NCBI GenBank assembly: GCA_002842505.1
Contig: PHDE01000007.1
Span: 1-46,947, forward strand
Length of the DNA: 46,947 nucleotides
Direction: 5' to 3'
Source: Bacteroidetes bacterium HGW-Bacteroidetes-3
GTDB lineage: Bacteria; Bacteroidota; Bacteroidia; Flavobacteriales; Flavobacteriaceae
Below the pieces are notes generated by a model. The model saw only the letters and a list, made by a program, of their open reading frames with translations. It had not been told where the DNA came from and ran no database searches. Within the stretch, counting starts at the first letter, position 1. Every line of letters starts with the position of its first letter. Made by a program: the position numbers and the translations under genes. Below, piece by piece: positions 31,753 to 40,846 of the stretch.

Positions 31753-33569
31753 TGCCCGATATCATTCAGTTATTGCCCGATCACGTTGCAAATCAAATTG
31801 CGGCCGGTGAAGTGGTCCAAAGACCTGCATCTGTTGTAAAAGAGTTGATGGAAAATGCCATTGATGCAGAAGCCACATCTATTAAACTGATTGTTAGAGA
31901 GGCCGGAAAATCGCTTATTCAGGTGATAGACAACGGAAAAGGAATGAGCCAGACTGATGCCCGGCTAAGTTTTGAAAGACACGCCACTTCCAAAATAAAA
32001 AAGGCTGAGGATTTATTCAATTTACATACAAAAGGGTTTCGAGGTGAGGCATTGGCTTCTATAGCTGCAATTGCGCACGTGGAATTGAGAACAAAACAGG
32101 ATGATCAGCAATTGGGATCTTGTTTAAAAATTGAGGGAAGCACTTTAATATCCCAAGAAAATATTTCAACACCCACGGGAACTTCCGTTGCCGTAAAAAA
32201 TTTATTTTACAACATTCCTGCCCGAAGAAATTTCCTGAAATCAAACACCATTGAAACGCGCCATATTGTAAACGAATTTCAACGCGTTGCTTTGGCGCAC
32301 CCAAACATTGCCTTTTCATTTTATCACAATGAAAATGAGGTTTATAATTTAAGCATGGGTAATTTACGCCAGCGAATTGTGGCCATTTTGGGCAAAAAAA
32401 CAAATGAAAAATTAGTGCCGATTCATGAAATTACCGATTTGGTTGAAATTAAGGGATTTGTCACCAAACCAGAATTTGCCAAGAAGAAAAGAGATGAACA
32501 GTTCTTTTTTGTGAATGACCGTTTTATTAAAAATGCCTATTTAAATCACGCCGTTTCAAGCGCTTTTGAAAACTTGCTGTCGGGCGGACATTATCCAACC
32601 TATTTTTTGTATTTGACCGTGCCAACAAACAGCATCGACATCAATATTCATCCGACCAAAACAGAAATAAAATTTGACGACGAGAAAACGCTGTACGCCA
32701 TTTTGCGTTCTGCTGTAAAACATAGTTTGGGCCAATACAACGTTGCGCCAATTCTTGATTTTGACCGTGACGCTACGCTTGACACACCCTACAATTTAAA
32801 AGGCACAAATTCATCAAACCCAAGGGTAATTGTTAATCGCGATTTCAATCCCTTTAAATCCGAAGATCAAAAATCCATTCAATTTCCCTATAAACGGGAA
32901 AAAAATATGGAATGGGAAAGTTTGTACAATGGCCTTGACACTGCCAACATAGATTTTAAATCTGAAACATCCGTTGATTCTGGTTTGTTTTCAGAAGAAA
33001 AACAGAACAGCAAAACTTATCAGGTTCATAAAAAATACATTGTCAGCAGCATTAAATCGGGTATTGTTTATATCAATCAACATTTGGCGCACCAGCGAAT
33101 TCTATATGAAGAATTTTTAGAAAACATCACCGTTAAAGATGCTATGAGCCAACAATTGCTTTTTCCTTTAGAATTGTCTTTCAATAAAGCGGATATTGTT
33201 TTAATCAAAGAAATTAAAGACGATTTAGAGAGCATCGGATTTTTGTTTGGCGAAATATTAAACGACACCATTATTGTTATGGGAATGCCGGTTAATATTG
33301 TTGAAAGCCAAATTACCCCTATTATTGAACAACTGCTGGAAGACATAAAAAATGATATTCCCGACACCAATTTTAGCCACGTTGATTTGATGGCAAAAAG
33401 TCTTTCAAAAAGTTTGGCCATAAAAACGGGCACAAAACTTGACCTAAAAGAGCAAGAAGATATTGTAAATAAACTATTTTTGTGCAAACAACCAGATAGT
33501 TCTCCTTTTGGAAAAAGGACGTTTATCACGGTAAATATTGATGAAATTGATAAAAAATTTAACAATTAA
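31752..33569 (+). CDS. mutL: DNA mismatch repair endonuclease MutL
   Basis: MutL couples mismatch recognition by MutS to strand removal. The 605-residue protein has the GHKL ATPase at the N-terminus (VKELMENAIDAEATSI, IDNGKGM, THKGFRGEALASIA-type TKGFRGEALASIA, and GTSVAVKNLFYNIPARRNF). The transducer domain ends near residue 330, a variable linker follows, and the dimerisation domain runs from about residue 420. The position of the endonuclease motif DQHA(X)2E(X)4E reads N442-Q443-H444-L445 with Q448 and E453, so several metal-site residues differ. This may be lineage-wide. The gene is translationally coupled to the small membrane protein upstream. Confidence 0.96.
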   Translation: MPDIIQLLPDHVANQIAAGEVVQRPASVVKELMENAIDAEATSIKLIVREAGKSLIQVIDNGKGMSQTDARLSFERHATSKIKKAEDLFNLHTKGFRGEALASIAAIAHVELRTKQDDQQLGSCLKIEGSTLISQENISTPTGTSVAVKNLFYNIPARRNFLKSNTIETRHIVNEFQRVALAHPNIAFSFYHNENEVYNLSMGNLRQRIVAILGKKTNEKLVPIHEITDLVEIKGFVTKPEFAKKKRDEQFFFVNDRFIKNAYLNHAVSSAFENLLSGGHYPTYFLYLTVPTNSIDINIHPTKTEIKFDDEKTLYAILRSAVKHSLGQYNVAPILDFDRDATLDTPYNLKGTNSSNPRVIVNRDFNPFKSEDQKSIQFPYKREKNMEWESLYNGLDTANIDFKSETSVDSGLFSEEKQNSKTYQVHKKYIVSSIKSGIVYINQHLAHQRILYEEFLENITVKDAMSQQLLFPLELSFNKADIVLIKEIKDDLESIGFLFGEILNDTIIVMGMPVNIVESQITPIIEQLLEDIKNDIPDTNFSHVDLMAKSLSKSLAIKTGTKLDLKEQEDIVNKLFLCKQPDSSPFGKRTFITVNIDEIDKKFNN

Positions 33570-33591
33570 CCTTTGTTGAAAAAATAAATTT

Positions 33592-34326
33592 ATGGGAAGA
33601 ATAACAGAAGCTGTCAAACATATCATAATTTTAAACGTAATATTATTTATTGCGCCACTATTAATGCCAGATTTAAATTTGCAAAACTTATTTGCCTTAT
33701 ATTTTCCTGAAAACGAAAAATTTGGGTTTTGGCAATTTTTAACGCATATGTTTATGCACGGCGGATTCGCCCACATCCTATTTAATATGTATGGTTTATG
33801 GGCATTTGGAACGCCGTTGGAACAAATGTGGGGAAGAAATAAATTCATCTTTTTCTACCTTTCTGCAGGTTTGGGCGCTGGCGCCATTTATACTTTGGTT
33901 AATTATTACCAGTTCAATTCGGTTTATGACCAGTTGGTTAGCATTGGTTTAACAGCTCCGGATATTCAGAGTATATTGAATACTGGAAGTTACAATCCAC
34001 AAATTTTGGAATCGATTTCCAGCGCTGATCTTTCTGAATTTTATGCCACTTACCACACGCCTGCCATTGGCGCTTCGGGTGCGGTTTACGGAGTTTTGGT
34101 TGCATTTGGCATGGCATTTCCGAATGCAAAATTGGCCTTGATATTTTTCCCGGTACCAATTGCCGCAAAATATTTTATTCCTGTAATTATTTTAGGGGAT
34201 TTATTCTTCGGAATCACAAAATATTCGGTTGGGAATGTAGCACATTTTGCCCACGTTGGCGGTGCTATCATCGGATTTATAATTGCTTGGTATTGGAAAC
34301 AAAATCAATTTAAACAGTGGAACTAA
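33592..34326 (+). CDS. Rhomboid family intramembrane serine protease
   Basis: This 244-residue six-helix rhomboid protease cleaves membrane-spanning substrates within the bilayer. The catalytic dyad is S162 in GASGAVYG and H221 in HFAHVGGAIIG. The L1 loop WR-like region and HGGFAHILFNMYGLWAFGTPLEQMWG, with the conserved His and Asn, are present. A longer loop of about 50 residues (LVNYYQFNSVYDQL to YATYHTPAI) lies before the active serine. It is directly followed by a second rhomboid gene. The substrates are unknown. Confidence 0.93.
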   Translation: MGRITEAVKHIIILNVILFIAPLLMPDLNLQNLFALYFPENEKFGFWQFLTHMFMHGGFAHILFNMYGLWAFGTPLEQMWGRNKFIFFYLSAGLGAGAIYTLVNYYQFNSVYDQLVSIGLTAPDIQSILNTGSYNPQILESISSADLSEFYATYHTPAIGASGAVYGVLVAFGMAFPNAKLALIFFPVPIAAKYFIPVIILGDLFFGITKYSVGNVAHFAHVGGAIIGFIIAWYWKQNQFKQWN

Positions 34327-34327
34327 G

Positions 34328-35164
34328 TTGACTATCATAACCGACATAAAACATGCTTTTAGCAAAGCCAATATTGTTGAAAAAATAATTTACATCAACG
34401 TATTTTTATTTTTAGTAACGGTATTGCTTAGTAAATACATTATTAACTGGTTCGCTTTACCCGCAAATTTCGATGATTTTTTACACAAACCCTGGACCTT
34501 GGTTTCTTACGTATTTATACATCAGGGTTTATTTCATATTTTGTCTAACTTATTGGTTTTATACTATCTGGGAAATTTATTTTTGGATTTTTATACCAAA
34601 AAGCAATTTCTGAATTGTTACTTTTCAGGCGGTATTTTTGGAGGAATTGTGTTTTTAGGATACTATTATTTTATTGATAAAACCGAAGCTTTTCCGTTGG
34701 CGGGTGCATCAGCGGCCGTAACGGCAATTTTTATGGCCATTGCAACAAAAATTCCTCGTTATGCAATCCAATTGCGCTTTATTGGCAGTGTTGAATTATG
34801 GGTAATGGCGGCAATTTGGGTGATTTTAAGCATCTTACAAATTGCAAATCCGGAAAAAGGAAGTGCCATTGCACATTTAAGCGGCGCTATTTTCGGTTTC
34901 GTTTATGCAAAACAGTCAGAAAATGGAATCGACATAGGTAAATGGTTTGAAAACATGGTGGATTTTTTCGCAAATGCCTTCAAAACAAATAAAAAAGGAC
35001 CGTTAAAAACGGTTTATAAATCGGGTAAAAAAAGCACTTCGGAAGAAGTTTCAAAAACAAAACAACGAAAAATTAATGATATTTTAGATAAAATAAGCAA
35101 ATCAGGTTACGAAAGTTTATCGCAAGAAGAAAAAGACTTTTTATTTAGATCCGGAAAAGAATAA
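34328..35164 (+). CDS. Rhomboid family protease with a C-terminal DUF6576-like tail
   Basis: This second rhomboid (278 residues) has the catalytic S128 in LAGASAAVTAIF and H183 in AIAHLSGAIFGF, with HQGLFHILSNLLVLYYLGNLF in the first helices. A soluble tail of about 70 residues follows the last helix and ends QRKINDILDKISKSGYESLSQEEKDFLFRSG, which I take to be the DUF6576 domain often fused to such rhomboids. I chose the TTG at 34328, one base after the previous stop. The upstream frame from 34283 would overlap the first rhomboid and no ATG is near. The pair looks like an old gene duplication kept in tandem. Confidence 0.88.
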   Translation: MTIITDIKHAFSKANIVEKIIYINVFLFLVTVLLSKYIINWFALPANFDDFLHKPWTLVSYVFIHQGLFHILSNLLVLYYLGNLFLDFYTKKQFLNCYFSGGIFGGIVFLGYYYFIDKTEAFPLAGASAAVTAIFMAIATKIPRYAIQLRFIGSVELWVMAAIWVILSILQIANPEKGSAIAHLSGAIFGFVYAKQSENGIDIGKWFENMVDFFANAFKTNKKGPLKTVYKSGKKSTSEEVSKTKQRKINDILDKISKSGYESLSQEEKDFLFRSGKE

Positions 35165-35167
35165 TTT

Positions 35168-36178
35168 ATGAAAAATTTAGCCCTTATCGATAAATTTATT
35201 TTTATCCTAAATTCACTTTTCGCAACATTGCTGCTTTTATCTTATCTAAACTATTACATTTCCCCAAATACCATTTCTATTTTTGCATTGATAAGTTTAA
35301 TACTTCCATTTTTAATTATCATAAATATCATTTTTGCGGTTTATTGGATTGTTCGGATAAAAAAACAATTCCTTCTTTCCATAATTATTTTAGCTATTGG
35401 TTATCAATATATTACGAAGTTATATTCGTTGAAGGAAAAAAAAATAATGTTGACGGATGATGTAAGAATTATGAGCTATAACGTAAGAATGTTCAACCTT
35501 TACAAATGGATTGACGAAAAAAATGTGGATGAAAAAATATATGATTTCATCAATTCCAAGGAACCTGATATTTTGTGTATCCAGGAATTTCATCCATCCT
35601 TAAAAAAGGGATTAAAATATCCGTACGAGTATATCAAAATTAGCAATGAAAACAACCATTTTGGCCACGCCATTTTTTCGAAATTTAAAATCGTAAATTC
35701 TGGATCTTTAAACTTTTCAAATACCGGAAACAATGCCATTTTTGCCGATATTGTTAGAAACAGCGACACCATTCGCGTTTATAACATTCATTTGGAAAGT
35801 TTAAAACTAAATCCGAATGATGACTATTTCACGCAAGAAAATTCGGAAAAATTTAAAAAAAGGGTTGAAAAGGCTTTTAAAATTCAAGCCAACCAAGTTG
35901 AATTAATCAAGCTTCACCAAGAAAAAATTACCTATAAATCCATCATTTGCGGTGATTTTAACAACACTGCTTTTTCCTGGATTTATCATCAACTTAAAGA
36001 AAACAAAAACGATGCTTTTGAAGTTGCGGGAAAAGGCTTCGGAAGAACTTTCGATTATAAATTGCCTGTTCGGATTGATTATATTTTGACAGATGATAAA
36101 ATTGAAGTCAATAATTTTAAAACCTACGAAGTAAAGTTTTCTGACCATTTCCCCATTATGGCTCGACTAAAATTTTAA
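35168..36178 (+). CDS. Endonuclease/exonuclease/phosphatase (EEP) family protein, membrane-anchored
   Basis: This 336-residue protein has three membrane helices at the N-terminus (about residues 8-88) and an EEP domain facing one side. The catalytic elements are MSYNVRMFN, DILCIQEFH, VYNIHLES, CGDFNNTAFSWIY and SDHFPIMARL. The fold is used by DNA repair nucleases, sphingomyelinases and inositol phosphatases; the membrane anchor suggests a lipid or extracellular nucleic acid substrate rather than chromosomal DNA. It starts 3 bases after the second rhomboid and belongs to the mutL unit. Confidence 0.9.
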   Translation: MKNLALIDKFIFILNSLFATLLLLSYLNYYISPNTISIFALISLILPFLIIINIIFAVYWIVRIKKQFLLSIIILAIGYQYITKLYSLKEKKIMLTDDVRIMSYNVRMFNLYKWIDEKNVDEKIYDFINSKEPDILCIQEFHPSLKKGLKYPYEYIKISNENNHFGHAIFSKFKIVNSGSLNFSNTGNNAIFADIVRNSDTIRVYNIHLESLKLNPNDDYFTQENSEKFKKRVEKAFKIQANQVELIKLHQEKITYKSIICGDFNNTAFSWIYHQLKENKNDAFEVAGKGFGRTFDYKLPVRIDYILTDDKIEVNNFKTYEVKFSDHFPIMARLKF

Positions 36179-36256
36179 GATAAACTGATAAGTGTCAGCA
36201 CTAAAAAAATTAAAATTCAATATTTTAGCATTCATAAAAAAAAACCAATATCCAAT

Positions 36257-38410
36257 ATGAAAAAAATATTTTCATTTCTGTTTCTCTGCACCTTTATTTT
36301 AGGATTTTCACAACAAACAACACTAAGTCTGGAAGATGCCGTTTTAGGTTATCAAAAAGGATTGTATCCAGCTTCGTTAACCGACCTTCAATGGGTGGAT
36401 AATTCCAATAGCTACGTTTTTCAAAAAGACAACACCTTGATTTTTACCGATGCGGCTTCAAACAAAGTGACCAAAAATATGCCACTTTCCGAGCTTCAAA
36501 AAAGCTATCCTGAATTAAAGCGATTTCCGCGTTTGATGGAAATCTCTTCAAACGAGCTGGTGTTTACCAACAAAAATAGTATTGAAACTTTTAATTATGG
36601 CAACCTTTCAAAAAGCGCTTCCATTTCTTTTGATGAAGCTGCCGAAAATACGGAATACAATTCCAAAGCCAAAGCAATTGCATATACATTGGAAAACAAT
36701 TTATTTATTGGAACAGCTTCAAACCCAAAAATTGCCGTAACCAACATTGATGATAAAAATATGGTGTCCGGTCAAGCGATTCACAGAAGCGAATTTGGAA
36801 TTGTGAAAGGAACATTTTGGAGCCCCGAAGGTAATTATTTGGCGTTTTACCAAAAAGATGAAACCAATGTAACAAATTATCCTTTGGTTGACATCACCAC
36901 CTATCCTGCTTCGTTAAAAAACATCAAATATCCGATGGCCGGACAAGGAAGTGAAATTGCTAAAATTGGCATTTACAACCTTAAAACACTACAAATAGTT
37001 TACCTTGACATTGATACAGCTGACGAACATTATCTGACAAATTTATCCTGGACGCCAGATGAAAAATACGTATTGGTTGCAGAAATTAACAGAGGCCAAA
37101 ATCACGTTTGGTACAACCGTTATGATGTTTCAAACGGTAAAAAAGTGAATACTTTGTTTGAAGAAACCAATGACAAATGGACGGAACCAGAACATGACGC
37201 CGTATTTTTACCCAACAGCAACACCAACTTTTTATGGTTTAGCGAGCGAAACGGATTTATGAATTTATACCAATATGCTACTGATGGAAAACTCATAAAA
37301 CAAGTTACCAATTTTAATTGGGTAGTGACCGGTATTTTAGGTTTTGACCTTAAAGGCGAACATGTTTTTATTTCAGGAACTGGTGCCGATCCAAGGGAAA
37401 TGCACACGTTTAAAGTGAATTTAAAGAACGGGAAATTCACAAAACTTACCAAAATTAACGGCACGCATTCCACACAATTGAGCACTAACGGAAATTATTT
37501 AATTGACAGTTTCAGCAATTTAAACATTCCGACCAACATTGAAATTGTTGCTACAGACAATAACAAATCAACTTCCATATTTACTGCTGAAAATCCGCTG
37601 AAAGATTACAAAATGGCAACCACAGAATTTATAAAACTTAAAGGAAACGACGGCACCGATTTATATGCGAAAATCACAAAACCTGCCAATTTTGATGCCA
37701 CCAAAAAATATCCTGTGATGGTTTATGTTTATGGCGGTCCGCATTTGCAATTGGTAAAAAACTCGTGGTTGGGAGGCTCTAATTTATGGATGTTGGCATT
37801 TGCTTCTCTAGAAAATTATATTGTTTTTACGCTTGATAACAGAGGTTCCGAAAACAGGGGTTTTGCATTTGAAAGCGCTGTTCACCGCAATTTGGGCGAT
37901 GCTGAAATGGAAGACCAACTGACAGGAATTGACTATTTAAAATCGCTGAATTTTGTGGACAGCAAAAGAATTGCGGTAAACGGCTGGAGTTTTGGCGGAT
38001 TTATGACCACCAGTTTAATGCTTAGGAATCCGGGCATTTTCACCACAGCTGTTGCCGGCGGACCGGTAACTGACTGGAAATATTACGAAGTGATGTACGG
38101 CGAACGTTATATGGATACACCACAAGAAAATCCGCAAGGTTACGAAAAAGCCAAAGTTCACAATTACATTAAAAATTTAGAAGGAAAACTATTGTTGATT
38201 ATTGGCAGCGTGGATCCGGTTGTGGTTCCGCAGCACAGTATGACGTTGTTACAGGAAGCCGTAAAACAAAAAGTTCAAATCGATTTTTTCACTTATCCAA
38301 TGCACGAGCACAATGTTGGCGGTGTTGACAGGGCACATCTGATTAAAAAAATGATGGATTATATTGTGGAGAATAATAAAAGCCCCCTAACCCCCGAAAT
38401 AGCCCCCTAA
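36257..38410 (+). CDS. S9 family peptidase (dipeptidyl/tripeptidyl peptidase IV-like)
   Basis: This 717-residue exported serine peptidase has a signal peptide (MKKIFSFLFLCTFILGFSQ), an eight-bladed beta-propeller of the DPP IV N-terminal family (about residues 50-450) and an S9 alpha/beta hydrolase domain. The catalytic triad is S578 in GWSFGGFM, D653 in GSVDPVV and H685 in MHEHNVGG. The oxyanion YGGPHLQ motif precedes it. It removes N-terminal Xaa-Pro peptides, probably in the periplasm, for peptide nutrition. The final nine residues (SPLTPEIAP) are encoded by a dispersed CCCCCTAACC repeat (38381-38427), so the natural C-terminus has been replaced or extended. Confidence 0.95.
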   Translation: MKKIFSFLFLCTFILGFSQQTTLSLEDAVLGYQKGLYPASLTDLQWVDNSNSYVFQKDNTLIFTDAASNKVTKNMPLSELQKSYPELKRFPRLMEISSNELVFTNKNSIETFNYGNLSKSASISFDEAAENTEYNSKAKAIAYTLENNLFIGTASNPKIAVTNIDDKNMVSGQAIHRSEFGIVKGTFWSPEGNYLAFYQKDETNVTNYPLVDITTYPASLKNIKYPMAGQGSEIAKIGIYNLKTLQIVYLDIDTADEHYLTNLSWTPDEKYVLVAEINRGQNHVWYNRYDVSNGKKVNTLFEETNDKWTEPEHDAVFLPNSNTNFLWFSERNGFMNLYQYATDGKLIKQVTNFNWVVTGILGFDLKGEHVFISGTGADPREMHTFKVNLKNGKFTKLTKINGTHSTQLSTNGNYLIDSFSNLNIPTNIEIVATDNNKSTSIFTAENPLKDYKMATTEFIKLKGNDGTDLYAKITKPANFDATKKYPVMVYVYGGPHLQLVKNSWLGGSNLWMLAFASLENYIVFTLDNRGSENRGFAFESAVHRNLGDAEMEDQLTGIDYLKSLNFVDSKRIAVNGWSFGGFMTTSLMLRNPGIFTTAVAGGPVTDWKYYEVMYGERYMDTPQENPQGYEKAKVHNYIKNLEGKLLLIIGSVDPVVVPQHSMTLLQEAVKQKVQIDFFTYPMHEHNVGGVDRAHLIKKMMDYIVENNKSPLTPEIAP

Positions 38411-38427
38411 CCCCCGAAGGGGGAATT
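38381..38427. repeat. Double CCCCCTAACC repeat running into the S9 peptidase reading frame
   Basis: AGCCCCCTAACCCCCGAA occurs at 38381-38398 and again at 38401-38418, the second copy followed by GGGGGAATT, giving the CCCCC/GGGGG hairpin. The first copy is translated in frame as SPLTPE, and the TAA of the second copy is the stop codon. In def and yidD the repeat starts just at or after the stop codon. Confidence 0.8.
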
Positions 38428-38533
38428 ATTAACTTAACAATGAAGCGTTTAAGAATAGTTTAAAAGTTAAAAACAAAAGATCGAAGTTGGAAAACTGTCG
38501 GATTTAATTAGCAATAATATAGAAAAAATTATT

Positions 38534-39352
38534 ATGGAACCCCAAATTTTAATCAGCCCCGACAAGAGTTCCATCGTTAAAATTGACAAAGGCGAATTGG
38601 TGAGTTTTTTAAAAAACGAAGAGGAATTGATTCATCAAAAAGGACAACCCGGATGGCGGAATTCAGATACAGAAATGTTCCCTGTTATTGGTCCGACAGA
38701 AGCGAATGACTTTATGGTTTCAACGCCGAAAGGCGACGCAATCCAGGATCAGCACGGACTTTTAAGGGAATTAACCTACAACTTAATGGAAAACGGCGCT
38801 CATTTTGCCGTTTTCCAAAAAGCATATACTGTAAATTCTATCGTAAATAATTCAAAATTTCCGAAAAAATCGCCAGAGGAAAAATTGTCTTGGCCTTATG
38901 GTTTCAGGTTCAAAAAAGGATACGAATTGTCAAACGATTCCCTAAAAATTACTTTTGAAATTGAGGCTGAAAAAGGAATGCCATTTATGTTGGGTTACCA
39001 TCCGGCATTCAAACTATCTGGCGACTATTCTGAAATTTGCAAAACAAAAAATCAAGAAGTTGCACTTCAAAAAATAATGGACGGCGGTTCAACCGCATTT
39101 CCTGTTTTAAATACCGATGAAATTTCATTAGTTAAAAATACTGGTTTCAATATCAAAATTAAAACAAAGGGTTTCAACAATTTTATGTTGTGGACAGAAG
39201 TGCCCAATATGCTTTGCGTAGAGCCAATTACCGCTTATCCTTATGATAAAGGTAAACTGCCGCTTTCCAAGAAATTGTTTGGTTTATCGAAAGGGAAGGA
39301 TTGTTTTGAAGTTTTGATTATTCCGTTTAAAAATAACAACCCTATTTTGTAA
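38534..39352 (+). CDS. Aldose 1-epimerase family protein
   Basis: This 272-residue protein has the galactose mutarotase-like beta-sandwich fold (aldose 1-epimerase / LacX-like). The visible family features are the early GQPGWRNSDTEMFPVIGP, the HGLLRE histidine loop, GYHPAFKL with the second histidine, and the C-terminal LCVEPITAYP with the general-base glutamate. It should interconvert alpha and beta sugar anomers or bind a phosphorylated sugar. No signal peptide is present. It is a single gene with its own A-rich leader, and no sugar operon surrounds it. Confidence 0.88.
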   Translation: MEPQILISPDKSSIVKIDKGELVSFLKNEEELIHQKGQPGWRNSDTEMFPVIGPTEANDFMVSTPKGDAIQDQHGLLRELTYNLMENGAHFAVFQKAYTVNSIVNNSKFPKKSPEEKLSWPYGFRFKKGYELSNDSLKITFEIEAEKGMPFMLGYHPAFKLSGDYSEICKTKNQEVALQKIMDGGSTAFPVLNTDEISLVKNTGFNIKIKTKGFNNFMLWTEVPNMLCVEPITAYPYDKGKLPLSKKLFGLSKGKDCFEVLIIPFKNNNPIL

Positions 39353-39457
39353 AAACCATATAAACACCAACAATAAAAAGAATTAAAATCAAAACTTAAA
39401 ACTTTTGTAAAGCTGGATTTGGCATTTTCGCAATCATTATTTAAAAATAAAATTCAG

Positions 39458-39465
39458 TACTTTTG
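39458..39465 (+). promoter_or_regulatory. -7 box of mtaB
   Basis: TACTTTTG followed by CATCC fits TAnnTTTG, 20 bases before the ATG at 39486. No -33 TTG at the right distance was seen. Confidence 0.55.
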
Positions 39466-39485
39466 CATCCGATAAATGTACAAGA

Positions 39486-40823
39486 ATGAGCGCACAAAAA
39501 AAAGTCGCATTTTATACACTTGGGTGTAAACTTAATTTTTCTGAAACTTCCACCATTGCCAGAAGCTTTCAAAACGAAGGTTTTGAACGTGTTGAATTCG
39601 AGGAAGTAGCTGATATTTATGTAATTAATACTTGCTCCGTAACGGACAATGCCGATAAAAGATTTAAAACCATCGTTAAATCCACTTTAAAATTAAACGA
39701 TAAAGCATTTTTAATTGCCGTTGGCTGTTATGCCCAATTAAAACCTGAGGAATTGGCTGCTGTTGATGGCGTTGACTTGGTTTTGGGCGCCACTGAAAAA
39801 TTTAAAGTGACCGATTATCTCAACGACCTTTCTAAAAACGAAATGGGTGAAGTACACTCTTGCGAAATTGAAGACGCCAATTTTTATGTGGGCTCCTACT
39901 CTTTTGGCGACAGAACGCGTGCTTTTTTGAAAGTGCAGGACGGCTGCGATTATAAATGCACTTATTGCACCATTCCGCTGGCAAGAGGAATTTCGCGCAG
40001 CGACACTTTGGAAAATGTGCTGGAAAACGCCAGGGAAATTTCAGAAAAGGGAATTAAGGAAATTGTGCTAACAGGCGTAAACATTGGCGATTATGGCAAA
40101 GGAGAATTTGGAAATAAAAAACACGAACATACTTTTCTGGACTTGGTGAAAGCGCTGGACAATGTTGAGGGCATTCATCGTTTCAGAATTTCTTCCATAG
40201 AACCAAATTTACTTCAAAAGGAAACCATCGATTTTGTGGCCGAATCCAGAAGTTTTGTGCCGCATTTTCATATTCCATTACAAAGTGGAAGCGATACTTT
40301 GCTCAAATTAATGAAACGTCGTTATTTACAAGAAACTTACACCAACCGCGTTGAAGCCATCAAAAGCAAAATGCCAAATGCGTGCATTGGTGTTGATGTA
40401 ATTATCGGTTTTCCTGGCGAAACAGATGAATTATTTTTAGAAACCTACAACTATTTAAACGAATTAAATATTTCGTATTTACACGTTTTCACTTATTCAG
40501 AAAGGCCAAATACGGAAGCTCTTGAAATGGAAGGCGTTGTGCCGAAAAATATCCGAAACAAACGCAGTAAAATGCTCAGAGGCTTGTCGGTTAAAAAACG
40601 CAGGGCTTTTTACGAAAGTCAGCTAGGCACAGAACGCACCGTTTTATTTGAAAGTGAAAATAAAGATGGTTTTATCTACGGATTTACGGAAAATTACGTA
40701 AAAGTAAAAACACCTTGGAATCCGGAATTGGTAAATACACTGCATCAAATTAAATTAACCGAAATAAATGAAGACGGCATTGTGCGTTTTGACTGGCTTA
40801 AACAGCCGGCTTTTATTGACTAA
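39486..40823 (+). CDS. mtaB: tRNA t6A37 methylthiotransferase MtaB
   Basis: MtaB adds a methylthio group to N6-threonylcarbamoyladenosine 37 of tRNAs reading ANN codons, using two iron-sulfur clusters and S-adenosylmethionine. The 445-residue protein has the N-terminal UPF0004 cysteines (LGCKLNFSET, NTCSVTDNAD, VGCYAQLKP), the radical-SAM CxxxCxxC in CDYKCTYCTIP, the HFHIPLQSGSD and VDVIIGFPGETDE motifs, and a C-terminal TRAM-like region (from ERTVLFESENK). The family split (MtaB rather than MiaB or RimO) rests on the LGCKLNFSET form. A single -7 box precedes it. Confidence 0.95.
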   Translation: MSAQKKVAFYTLGCKLNFSETSTIARSFQNEGFERVEFEEVADIYVINTCSVTDNADKRFKTIVKSTLKLNDKAFLIAVGCYAQLKPEELAAVDGVDLVLGATEKFKVTDYLNDLSKNEMGEVHSCEIEDANFYVGSYSFGDRTRAFLKVQDGCDYKCTYCTIPLARGISRSDTLENVLENAREISEKGIKEIVLTGVNIGDYGKGEFGNKKHEHTFLDLVKALDNVEGIHRFRISSIEPNLLQKETIDFVAESRSFVPHFHIPLQSGSDTLLKLMKRRYLQETYTNRVEAIKSKMPNACIGVDVIIGFPGETDELFLETYNYLNELNISYLHVFTYSERPNTEALEMEGVVPKNIRNKRSKMLRGLSVKKRRAFYESQLGTERTVLFESENKDGFIYGFTENYVKVKTPWNPELVNTLHQIKLTEINEDGIVRFDWLKQPAFID

Positions 40824-40846
40824 ACTGACATCAAAAAATAAAAATT

